DNA of 6,525 nucleotides from an uncultured Nitrospirota bacterium (GTDB taxonomy: Bacteria > Nitrospinota > Nitrospinia > SZUA-224): assembly GCA_913009285.1 (NCBI GenBank), contig CAJVYE010000060.1:1-6525 (forward strand), written 5' to 3'. Below, in pieces: positions 1-5,762 of this stretch. The position numbers and the translations under genes were made by a program. The notes below the pieces were generated by a model. It worked only from the letters and a program-made list of their open reading frames with translations, had not been told where the DNA came from and ran no database searches. Positions within the stretch are counted from its first letter, which is position 1, and each line of letters opens with the position of its first letter.

Positions 1-1
1 C

Positions 2-409
2 GTCTTTGCAACACTCCATACTCAAAGCGCCTCCAAGACGGTTGACCGAGTGATAGATGTATTTCCGTCAAGTCAACAGGCACAAATCCGTACTACCCTA
101 TCAGAATCCCTTAAAGGGGTTATAGCTCAAACCCTTTTTAAGAGGATAGACAGTAAGGGTGGTAGATGTGCGGCATTAGAGATATTGATTGTCACTCCTG
201 CTACTGCAAATCTTATCAGAGAGAACAAGACATATCAATTACCATCTGTGATACAGACCGGAAAGAAGTATGGGATGCAGTCGTTAGATGATTCAATACT
301 CAATTTGCTTCAGAAGAAATGGATCGATTCTGAAGAGGCTTATGAAAAGTGCATAGAGAAGGAGACATTTATCCCCTACCTAAGAAGAGTTCCTGATGAA
401 TTTGTTTAG
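2..409 (+). CDS. pilT: Type IV pilus retraction ATPase PilT, C-terminal part (5' end off the window)
   Basis: This is the last 135 residues of a PilT-type hexameric ATPase, which sits at the inner-membrane base of type IV pili and powers pilus depolymerisation (twitching, surface sensing, DNA uptake). The frame is open from base 2. It begins inside the conserved VFATLHT segment, so the His-box (HTQSA here, usually HTNSA) is present. It continues through the family-typical stretches VDRVIDVFP, LSESLKGVIAQTLFKR and AALEILIVTPA. The PilT-specific retraction motif (AIRNLIRE in well-studied members) appears as ATANLIRENK at residues 68-77 of the fragment, followed by QTGKKYGMQSLD. PilB-type extension ATPases lack this C-terminus, which favours PilT. 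The Walker A, Asp box and Walker B must lie upstream of the window. An internal GTG at position 50 could look like a start but would remove conserved sequence. No obvious terminator follows the TAG stop. Confidence 0.93.
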   Translation, partial: VFATLHTQSASKTVDRVIDVFPSSQQAQIRTTLSESLKGVIAQTLFKRIDSKGGRCAALEILIVTPATANLIRENKTYQLPSVIQTGKKYGMQSLDDSILNLLQKKWIDSEEAYEKCIEKETFIPYLRRVPDEFV

Positions 410-575
410 GGCTTGGTCAAAAATAAAATGACATTATAAAGGGCAATCTTCACATTATCTTTGCTCGATTCTACCCTCGCGGAATCCTCGAAATGGCACT
501 ACTATTACTGTTGGTTGATTTATAGCAAACTTTTTTGCAGTGGAATCAATCATGGTAAAGATTTACTTTTCACCT

Positions 576-759
576 TAAACCCAAAAAATGCAATTGAAAC
601 CGTCATAATACTTGAAATCAGCACCACAGGCGGCAAAAGCTTCAATAGCTTTGGGCACAGACATATTGGAATATTTCTGTGATCAAAGCTATTGAAGCGC
701 CTTGCCCGTGGCACTTCTTCGGCGTATTCTAACGATTTCAATTGCATTATTTGGGTATA
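576..759. repeat. Long imperfect inverted repeat (~184 bases), possible MITE-like element
   Basis: Both halves are complementary over nearly their full length. The inner stem is 639-653 (GCTTCAATAGCTTTG) with 684-698, continuing after a 2-base mismatch into CACAGA (656-661) with TCTGTG (676-681), then ATAT (663-666) with ATAT (671-674) around a 4-base loop. That gives about 25 of 28 paired positions. Outer arms include a perfect 13-base match, AATGCAATTGAAA (587-599) with 736-748, and ACCCAAA (579-585) with TTTGGGT (750-756). The region between inner and outer arms (600-638 with 699-735) pairs more loosely and needs about a 2-base gap. No transposase and no clear target-site duplication is visible. 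It could be a non-autonomous palindromic element, or transcribed as a long RNA hairpin. Confidence 0.75.
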
Positions 760-814
760 GATCAGGCATCCTGCCTGACATCCGAGAGGAGACGGCTCGG
801 CTAAAGTATTAATT

Positions 815-820
815 TATAAT
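815..820 (+). promoter_or_regulatory. Possible -10 box upstream of aroC
   Basis: A perfect TATAAT lies about 97 bases before the aroC start, in an AT-rich stretch. The position 17 bases upstream (about 792-797) shows no recognisable -35, so this is a weak candidate. If used, the transcript would begin near 827 and carry both leader hairpins at 856-898. Confidence 0.25.
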
Positions 821-855
821 GTTAGTATAGGTCGAATTAATTAATCGGCATAAAT

Positions 856-898
856 CACTACCTCTGGTAGTGGTAATTTGACTCAACTATGTCAAATT
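856..898 (+). promoter_or_regulatory. Two tandem hairpins in the aroC leader
   Basis: The first hairpin is CACTACC (856-862), loop TCT, GGTAGTG (866-872). The second is AATTTGAC (875-882), an 8-base loop, GTCAAATT (891-898), which ends with TT at 899-900 and stands just before the weak ribosome site GAGTGAG (903-909) and the ATG at 917. The pairs are seen directly. A role in attenuation or translation control is inference, because the U-run after the second stem is short. Confidence 0.4.
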
Positions 899-916
899 TT
901 CAGAGTGAGACATTAA

Positions 917-1987
917 ATGGTAGGAAATAGTTTTGGAGAGGTATTCAGGATAACAACATGGGGAGAGTCCCATGGTAAGGCTATCGGAGTAATAATTGAT
1001 GGCTGCCCAGCAGGACTCCATCTAGACAAAGGGTATATACAAAAAGAGTTAGACAGGAGAAGAACAGGGCAGAGTGAAGTTACATCCCCCAGGAAGGAAT
1101 CTGATAAGGTTGAGATACTATCAGGGGTCTTTGAGGGGAAGACAACCGGTACACCCCTCTCATTAATGGTAGAAAACAAGGATATAGACTCCTCTGGATA
1201 TGAAAGGTTTAAGGATCTCTTTCGTCCAGGCCATGCAGATTATACCTATCAGACAAAATATGGGATTCGAGACTTCCGTGGAGGGGGGAGATCTAGCGCC
1301 AGAGAGACAGTGGGAAGGGTAGCTGCAGGGGCTGTGGCAAAAAAGGTGCTCGGGTTAGAGAATATCAAAATAATGGGATATACACTCCAGATAGGCAGTA
1401 TTAAGGCAAAGAAGATTGACCTGAGTGAGACAGAGAAGAATGAAGTACGATGCCCTGACAGAGACGCTGGAAAAGAGATGATAAAGAGGATACTAGAGGT
1501 TAAAAGATCTGGGGATTCTATAGGTGGGATAGTAGAGCTGATTGTCACAGGGGTGATTCCTGGACTGGGAGAGCCAGTGTTTGACAAACTGGATGGTGAT
1601 ATAGCCAGGGCTATGCTGAGTATAGGTGCGGTTAAAGGTATAGAGATAGGCGCAGGCTTTGATGTAGCGACTTTTTTGGGATCACAGAATAATGATGAGT
1701 TTTATAATAATAAAGGGACTATTGCCACCAGGACAAATAATTCAGGGGGGATACTGGGTGGGATATCTACAGGTGAGGAGATCAAGATACGGATCGCTGT
1801 AAAGCCTACTCCTTCTATCTCAAAGACGCAGAAGACTGTCAATATAACAGGTGAGGATTCAACGATCGTCATCCATGGGAGACATGACCCATGTATCTGT
1901 CCCAGAATAATCCCTGTAGCTGAAGCAATGATGGCACTGGTGCTCACAGATCATCTATTAAGAAACAAACTCGCCAGGATATCTTAG
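917..1987 (+). CDS. aroC: Chorismate synthase
   Basis: Chorismate synthase catalyses the last shikimate-pathway step: 5-enolpyruvylshikimate-3-phosphate to chorismate plus phosphate, with reduced FMN as cofactor, in the cytosol. The protein is 356 residues, the usual length of the bacterial enzyme. The N-terminal signature GNSFGEVFRITTWGESHG (residues 3-20) carries the first invariant His (H19). RPGHADYTYQTKYG holds the second at H106. DFRGGGRSSARET (119-131) and GRHDPCICPR near the C-terminus are the other family signatures, so all active-site regions look intact. The ATG at 917 is right for the family, as the conserved GNSFG block starts at residue 3; its ribosome site (GAGTGAG) is weak. 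No flavin reductase domain is fused, so it is the monofunctional type that depends on cellular FMNH2. hemW follows 16 bases later, suggesting co-transcription. Confidence 0.97.
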   Translation: MVGNSFGEVFRITTWGESHGKAIGVIIDGCPAGLHLDKGYIQKELDRRRTGQSEVTSPRKESDKVEILSGVFEGKTTGTPLSLMVENKDIDSSGYERFKDLFRPGHADYTYQTKYGIRDFRGGGRSSARETVGRVAAGAVAKKVLGLENIKIMGYTLQIGSIKAKKIDLSETEKNEVRCPDRDAGKEMIKRILEVKRSGDSIGGIVELIVTGVIPGLGEPVFDKLDGDIARAMLSIGAVKGIEIGAGFDVATFLGSQNNDEFYNNKGTIATRTNNSGGILGGISTGEEIKIRIAVKPTPSISKTQKTVNITGEDSTIVIHGRHDPCICPRIIPVAEAMMALVLTDHLLRNKLARIS

Positions 1988-2003
1988 AACTCGCCTCAAA
2001 ATT

Positions 2004-3167
2004 ATGGGAATAGATGTATCAGGACTGTATATTCATATCCCCTTCTGTGTTAAGAAATGTGGATATTGTGACTTTAATTCCTATCCGTATAAAGAGAGGA
2101 TAGCTGACAAATATGTCAATGCTTTAAAAAGAGAGAGATATATCCACCTTAATGATTCTCATCTCAGAAATTCAAAGATCATGACCATCTTCTTCGGTGG
2201 AGGAACCCCCACTATTTTAAAAGTCAGACAGTTGACAGGGATTTTAAAATTGTGCAGAGACTCTTTTAATCTCTCTGAGGATTGTGAGATTACCATAGAG
2301 GCAAATCCTGGCACAATCACACAAAATGCGCTTGTATCGTTAAGGAAGGCTGGATTTAACAGACTCAGTTTAGGTATACAGTCCTTTAGTAATAGATTAC
2401 TAAAGGAGATAGGAAGGGTTCATAATACCGATGAGATCTACCATTCTGTATCATGGGCCAGGAAAGGAGGTTTCAGGAATATATCCTTTGATCTTATATT
2501 CGGTCTCCCTGATCAAACAATGAATGATTGGAAAGATACCCTGCTGAGGGCTATCGATCTCAAACCAATGCATATATCTACGTATAACCTTACTGTAGAG
2601 AAGGGAACCCTATTTTATTGTGAACTTAAAAAGGGGAGGCTGATCCTCCCCTCTGAGGACCTCCAGGTAGAGATGTATGAGAGTGGTATCAATTTACTGC
2701 AGGATGCCAACTTTGAACATTATGAGATCTCCAGTTTTGCCCGTCCTGAATGGCGATGCAGACATAATCAGATATATTGGAGGAATGAGGAGTATCTCGG
2801 CATCGGAGCAGGGGCATCATCATATATAGATGGCTATAGATATCGCAATAAGGACAATCCAGAGGATTATATTGAGGATGTAACAGCAGGAAAGCTACCT
2901 GTATTGGAGGGTGAGAGACTTAAGAATGAAACCTTGATTGATAAGAGAAGGATGATGGGGGAATATATCATGCTTGGTCTGAGGATGCTGGATGGGATCG
3001 ATCTTAATCGGTTCGAGGAACGTTTCGGCATAGGGATGCTGGATGTCTATCATTTGGTTATACCTCGGTTGATCGAAGAAAGGTTCCTCTTGCTGGAGGA
3101 TAACAGTTTGAAATTAACACATCATGGGATCATCTTTTCTGACCGTGTATTTCAAGATTTTTTGTAA
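2004..3167 (+). CDS. hemW: HemW-type radical SAM protein (heme chaperone; often annotated as oxygen-independent coproporphyrinogen III oxidase)
   Basis: The protein has 387 residues. The N-terminal YIHIPFCVKKCGYCDF places the radical-SAM cysteines at C15, C19 and C22 (CX3CX2C), and the next alternate position is Phe24 rather than the fourth Cys of true HemN. This CxxxCxxCxF form is the usual mark of HemW, a heme-binding chaperone rather than a decarboxylase. Further blocks follow: FFGGGTPT (63-70, SAM binding), IEANPGT (98-104), LSLGIQSF (121-128), FGLPDQT (166-172), ISTYNLTVEKGTLF (191-204), HNQIYW (254-259) and LGIGAGASSY (265-274). A HemN_C-like tail occupies roughly 310-387. The length is typical. 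The ATG at 2004 has no clear Shine-Dalgarno, so translation may be coupled to aroC. Heme delivery to respiratory enzymes is known for the family; the partner here is unknown. Confidence 0.9.
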   Translation: MGIDVSGLYIHIPFCVKKCGYCDFNSYPYKERIADKYVNALKRERYIHLNDSHLRNSKIMTIFFGGGTPTILKVRQLTGILKLCRDSFNLSEDCEITIEANPGTITQNALVSLRKAGFNRLSLGIQSFSNRLLKEIGRVHNTDEIYHSVSWARKGGFRNISFDLIFGLPDQTMNDWKDTLLRAIDLKPMHISTYNLTVEKGTLFYCELKKGRLILPSEDLQVEMYESGINLLQDANFEHYEISSFARPEWRCRHNQIYWRNEEYLGIGAGASSYIDGYRYRNKDNPEDYIEDVTAGKLPVLEGERLKNETLIDKRRMMGEYIMLGLRMLDGIDLNRFEERFGIGMLDVYHLVIPRLIEERFLLLEDNSLKLTHHGIIFSDRVFQDFL

Positions 3168-3206
3168 CTATTTACACTTCTTTTGGCTAAATAGTTAAGA
3201 TTTTTT
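3165..3206 (+). terminator. Rho-independent-like terminator after hemW
   Basis: TAACTATTTA (3165-3174) pairs perfectly with TAAATAGTTA (3188-3197) across a 13-base loop. AGA and a run of six T (3201-3206) follow. The hemW stop codon TAA forms the first three bases of the stem. The stem is AT-rich and so weak, but its position between hemW and a new promoter supports a terminator role. Confidence 0.6.
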
Positions 3207-3208
3207 AA

Positions 3209-3236
3209 TTGATCTTCAGGTGTATGGTGATATAAT
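3209..3236 (+). promoter_or_regulatory. Sigma-70-like extended -10 promoter for tatA
   Basis: The -35 TTGATC (3209-3214) is separated by 16 bases from a perfect -10 TATAAT (3231-3236). TG at 3228-3229 directly before the -10 gives the extended form TGATATAAT. Transcription would start near 3243, leaving a leader of about 45 bases before the tatA ATG. Together with the terminator just upstream, this makes tatA a separate transcription unit. Confidence 0.65.
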
Positions 3237-3274
3237 ATAACAAAGTATATAAAAAGTATCTTTTGCAAGTAATT

Positions 3275-3281
3275 GGAGGTG
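3275..3281 (+). promoter_or_regulatory. Ribosome binding site that fixes the tatA start
   Basis: GGAGGTG lies six bases before the ATG at 3288. A TTG at 3273 is in frame but overlaps this site, so it cannot be the start; ATG 3288 is chosen. Confidence 0.85.
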
Positions 3282-3287
3282 AAAAAG

Positions 3288-3530
3288 ATGTTTGGTATCG
3301 GAATGCCAGAATTATTAATTATACTAGTTATCATCCTGATAATATTCGGGGCAGGCAAACTCCCTGAGATTGGCGCAGGCATAGGAAAGGGGATAAAGAA
3401 TTTTAAAAAGGCTACCAAGGAGATAAATGATGACATAGATATCGCTAAAACACTCAAGGAGGGGGATGGTGATAAAGAAAAGAAAGAGGATAAGAATGCG
3501 AAATTGGAAGATAAGCAAAAAGATGTCTGA
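3288..3530 (+). CDS. tatA: Sec-independent protein translocase component TatA
   Basis: TatA forms the oligomeric translocation element of the twin-arginine pathway, which exports folded, often cofactor-bearing proteins across the inner membrane. The product is 80 residues. A short N-terminus (MFGIGMPE) leads into one hydrophobic helix (about residues 9-20), then the FG hinge at 20-21, the hallmark KLPEIG (24-29), and an amphipathic helix to about residue 43. A highly charged Lys/Asp/Glu tail runs from 44 to 80. The [10 protein letters not shown] form with a short length favours TatA/TatE over TatB. Position 8 is Glu, where E. coli TatA has Gln. No tatC or tatB is in the window, so the gene stands alone as its own transcription unit. 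The next gene downstream is convergent. Confidence 0.92.
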   Translation: MFGIGMPELLIILVIILIIFGAGKLPEIGAGIGKGIKNFKKATKEINDDIDIAKTLKEGDGDKEKKEDKNAKLEDKQKDV

Positions 3531-3562
3531 TATAGATTTTTATATAATAGATATTTCGTGAC

Positions 3563-3749
3563 CGTTCACAGAACACTGAAATTGGAAATTGGAAATTGGA
3601 AATTAGGTAATAGTTCAGCCATAATTTTAATCCTTAAAAAGCATAATACATTACCACGGATATTCCGTGAATATCCGTGGTGAATTATTACGATAACACA
3701 AATTTCCAATTTCTAATTTCAAATTTCAAATTTCAGTGTTCTGTGAACG
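3563..3749. repeat. Inverted repeat with 7-base tandem repeats, between convergent tatA and hflC
   Basis: The left arm 3563-3604 and right arm 3708-3749 are complementary at 39 of 42 positions. The outer 21 bases, beginning CGTTCACAGAAC on the left, match perfectly. Inward of this both arms become tandem 7-base units, GAAATTG on the left and GAAATTT/GAAATTA on the right arm's other strand; all three mismatches fall on the seventh base of a unit. The interior holds a separate strong hairpin (3653-3681). There is no coding capacity, and no direct duplication is visible at the flanks. It may be a MITE-like or intergenic repeat family, and may also act as a two-way transcription barrier. Confidence 0.8.
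3653..3681. repeat. Perfect 13-base-pair hairpin inside the larger inverted repeat
   Basis: ACCACGGATATTC (3653-3665) pairs perfectly with GAATATCCGTGGT (3669-3681) across a CGT loop. Pairing continues weakly outward (TAATA at 3643-3647 opposite TATTA at 3686-3690). The hairpin can form on either strand, so it could end transcripts from both tatA and hflC, although no T-run follows on either side. Confidence 0.8.
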
Positions 3750-3770
3750 CTTACATTATTTCTTTCCCAA

Positions 3771-4706
3771 TTAATATCCCTTTAAATACTTAAAGTAGTC
3801 ACTATCAGTAGACATGATCAACCAGCTATTCTCATCAATTGTATCTTTATAGGTATCTAAGGTCTGAAGAAAGGAATAAAAATCCGGATCTTTATTAAAT
3901 GCAGAGGCATATATATTTGTTGCCTCAGCATCTGCCTTACCTATTACCTCCTGTGCATTTTTATATGCCTCTGATGTAATCCTTTTCAGCTCTTTTTCCT
4001 TTTCTCCCTCTATCTCTGATCTCTTTCCCTTTCCCTCGGACCTGTATTTTTCTGCTATCCTCTTTCTCTCGGATATCATCCTGTCAAATACCTTTCTTTG
4101 GACATTTTTTATATAGTTTATCCTCTTTATCCTTATATCCACAAGGTCTATTCCATACTCAGATACTATTTTCGAGGCCTGGCTTAAAATCCCCCTGGTT
4201 ATTTTATTCCTCCCAAATTTGATTTTTTCAATGGTCTCCACATGTGTTAACTGAATCTCCTTCTCAGTACTGATCATCTCTCTGTTTGTATCTCTGACCA
4301 CCTCGATCAGGGAATAATCTGTGATATAATCCCTTGTAGCTGCCTCAATGATATTATCAAGACGTGACTGGGCCTCACCCTCATTTACAACAGACCGAAA
4401 AAACTTAAGGGGATCAACGATCTTCCACCTTGCGGTTGTATCGACCAAAATATATTTTTTATCCTTTGTCGGGATCTGTTCTGGGTTTCCATCCCACTCC
4501 AGAAGCTGATCTGAAAAACGGTTTACATCCTCAACAAAGGGTGTTTTTATATGCAGTCCGGGTTTTTGGATCATTGATCTTACTGGTTTGCCAAATCGTG
4601 TAATGACTACATTTTCTCTCTCATCAATGTTATAAAATGCGCTACTTAAAACTATTATTAAACCGACGGCAATCAATCCTAATATCGGCGCGAGTATCCT
4701 TTTCAT
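3771..4706 (-). CDS. hflC: HflC, SPFH-domain modulator of FtsH protease
   Basis: HflC pairs with HflK to form a large cage at the inner membrane that encloses and regulates the AAA protease FtsH. The product is 311 residues (E. coli HflC is 334). One N-terminal signal-anchor helix spans about residues 4-23. The SPFH/band-7 domain follows (VVITRFGKPV at 33-42, KPGLHIKTPF at 48-57, LLEWDGNPEQIPTKDKKYILVDTTARWKI at 68-96 in several blocks). A charged coiled-coil runs from about 210 to 270, with RSEGKGKRSEIEG and ADAEATNIYASAF. The conserved tail DPDFYSFLQTL and DSDYFKYL ends the protein as in known HflC. The start codon overlaps the hflK stop as ATGA. A run of seven G (4712-4718 on the complement) five bases upstream serves as ribosome site. 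The family is not itself a protease, despite older annotations. Confidence 0.94.
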   Translation of the reverse strand: MKRILAPILGLIAVGLIIVLSSAFYNIDERENVVITRFGKPVRSMIQKPGLHIKTPFVEDVNRFSDQLLEWDGNPEQIPTKDKKYILVDTTARWKIVDPLKFFRSVVNEGEAQSRLDNIIEAATRDYITDYSLIEVVRDTNREMISTEKEIQLTHVETIEKIKFGRNKITRGILSQASKIVSEYGIDLVDIRIKRINYIKNVQRKVFDRMISERKRIAEKYRSEGKGKRSEIEGEKEKELKRITSEAYKNAQEVIGKADAEATNIYASAFNKDPDFYSFLQTLDTYKDTIDENSWLIMSTDSDYFKYLKGY

Positions 4707-5740
4707 CTTATCCCCCCCTTTTCTTCACCGCTCAAATTTAATAACTGGAGCAACCCTTTTTGATCAGAATCAATAATATATTTTCTATCCAACCTTGGCA
4801 GGATCTCCCGCATTGTCTCCAAATAAAGCCTCTTCTTTGTCACATCCTTTGACCTCGTATATGCCTTCCAGACTGCTATAAATCTATTTGCCTCACCTTT
4901 TGCCCTGTTGACCCTGTCGAGGGCATACCCCTCTGCCTTTCTAATAGTTCTCTCTGCCTCACCCTTTGCCTCAGGTATTGCCTTATTGTAAGTCTCCCAT
5001 GCGTTATTGATCATTTTTTCTTTCTCCTGTTTTGCCTCATTCACCTCATTGAATGAGGGCTTTACAGCGTCTGGTGGATTCACGCCACTCAGCTTTACAA
5101 TATCTATATCGATCCCTGTATTATAAGAGTCGAGTATGACCTGCATCTTTTTCTCTACCGCAGTGCCTATCTCCCTTCTCCCTATTGTCAACACCTCATC
5201 AACGCTCCTGTCCCCTACTACCTCACGCATAACTGCCTCAGATATATCCCTTATCGTACCTTCAACATCCCTCACATTGAATAGATAGCTCGCAGGATTT
5301 TTGATCTTATATTGAACAGCCCATTCCACTACAGAACAATTAAGGTCGCCGGTTAGCATCAAAGACTCATTTTTAAACCCTTTCGGAACAAACCTGGTTC
5401 TTATCCCCGGGGTTTCTGTTCTAAAACCAAATTGCTCTGCTTTGATGTATTGAAATCCCTTTACTCTGGTAAGCCTTTCTATTCCTAGTGGAAGCTTCAT
5501 ATGAAGTCCTGGCTGCGTTGTCCTTACATATTTACCGAATCGCTGGATTACACCAACCTCTTCAGTATCGATGGAATAGAATGCAGACTTCAAAATTAAG
5601 ATAAATACCAAGACCCCTATTATTCCTATCACCAATCCTATATTCCCTTTAAAGTCCGGCAGCTTGAAAGGGAGATCAAACTGAGGCCCCTTTTTTGATC
5701 CACCGTTACCGCCTTTTTTCATCATGTCATCTAATTTCAC
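4703..5740 (-). CDS. hflK: HflK, SPFH-domain partner of HflC
   Basis: HflK is the second subunit of the HflKC complex that controls FtsH access to membrane substrates. The product is 345 residues, shorter than E. coli HflK (419), mainly because the cytoplasmic N-terminal and C-terminal extensions are short. The N-terminus is Gly/Lys-rich (MMKKGGNGGSKKG), as expected for HflK and unlike HflC. One transmembrane helix lies at about 33-52, then the SPFH domain with GVIQRFGKYV (63-72), QPGLHMKLP (76-84) and LTGDLNCSVVEWAVQYKI. A coiled-coil rich in Lys/Glu/Ala covers about 230-290, beginning after the family motif VNPPDAVKPSFNEVNEA. Translation starts at GTG (5740-5738). It lies 22 bases after metV and overlaps hflC by four bases, so the three are probably translated from one message. 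Confidence 0.94.
   Translation of the reverse strand: MKLDDMMKKGGNGGSKKGPQFDLPFKLPDFKGNIGLVIGIIGVLVFILILKSAFYSIDTEEVGVIQRFGKYVRTTQPGLHMKLPLGIERLTRVKGFQYIKAEQFGFRTETPGIRTRFVPKGFKNESLMLTGDLNCSVVEWAVQYKIKNPASYLFNVRDVEGTIRDISEAVMREVVGDRSVDEVLTIGRREIGTAVEKKMQVILDSYNTGIDIDIVKLSGVNPPDAVKPSFNEVNEAKQEKEKMINNAWETYNKAIPEAKGEAERTIRKAEGYALDRVNRAKGEANRFIAVWKAYTRSKDVTKKRLYLETMREILPRLDRKYIIDSDQKGLLQLLNLSGEEKGGIR
4712..4718 (-). promoter_or_regulatory. G7 ribosome site for hflC inside the end of hflK
   Basis: On the minus strand GGGGGGG lies five bases before the hflC ATG and encodes part of the HflK tail (Lys-Gly-Gly, then Ile-Arg-stop). A homopolymer of this kind is unusual as a ribosome site and is a place where length variation could shift the last HflK codons. 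Confidence 0.6.
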
Positions 5741-5749
5741 TTATTAATA

Positions 5750-5756
5750 CCTCCTT
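5750..5756 (-). promoter_or_regulatory. Ribosome binding site for the GTG start of hflK
   Basis: On the minus strand AAGGAGG stands nine bases before GTG 5740. The next in-frame ATG codons (residues 6 and 7) lie too far away for this site, so the GTG start is preferred. Confidence 0.8.
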
Positions 5757-5762
5757 CAGCAT

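Larger units (their letters stand above)
410..916. other. Intergenic region between pilT and aroC
   Basis: These 507 bases carry no gene that I can support. Bases 410-575 hold only a weak imperfect hairpin (about 515-549: TTGATT/AATCAA outside, GCAAA/TTTGC inside). Bases 576-759 are a long imperfect palindrome, listed separately. Two short hairpins follow: TCAGGC/GCCTGA at 762-778 and CCGAG/CTCGG at 782-800. Next come a possible -10 box (815-820), a small AT palindrome (836-845) and two hairpins in the aroC leader. Short open frames at 461-682 (+) and 550-747 (-) cross the palindrome in opposite directions and resemble no family I know, so I treat them as chance. Confidence 0.7.

Noticed and set aside
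461..682. Open frame of 73 codons on the plus strand in the pilT-aroC gap
   Set aside because: It has no ribosome site, resembles no known family and runs into the left arm of the palindrome. A 65-codon frame on the other strand (550-747) is equally open through the same palindrome, as expected by chance.
1249..1587. 112-codon open frame on the minus strand inside aroC
   Set aside because: It lies fully within strongly conserved chorismate synthase sequence and its translation is low-complexity (Ser/Pro/Ile/Leu), typical of an antisense shadow. The same applies to the frames at 913-1179 and 1702-1947.
2004..3167. True HemN (coproporphyrinogen dehydrogenase) rather than HemW
   Set aside because: The radical-SAM motif has Phe where HemN carries a fourth Cys, and the length and C-terminal pattern fit HemW better.
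3273..3287. Upstream TTG start for tatA giving five extra residues
   Set aside because: The TTG overlaps the GGAGGTG ribosome site itself, and known TatA proteins start directly with the short segment before the membrane helix.
3152..3457. 101-codon minus-strand open frame over the hemW-tatA junction
   Set aside because: It runs antisense to tatA and across the tatA promoter and hemW terminator, with no supporting ribosome site or family match. The frame at 3324-3518 is likewise antisense to tatA.
3578..3604. GAAATTG tandem units as a CRISPR array or microsatellite alone
   Set aside because: The units are 7 bases with no spacers, and they are mirrored in the opposite arm as part of an inverted repeat, so they belong to that element.
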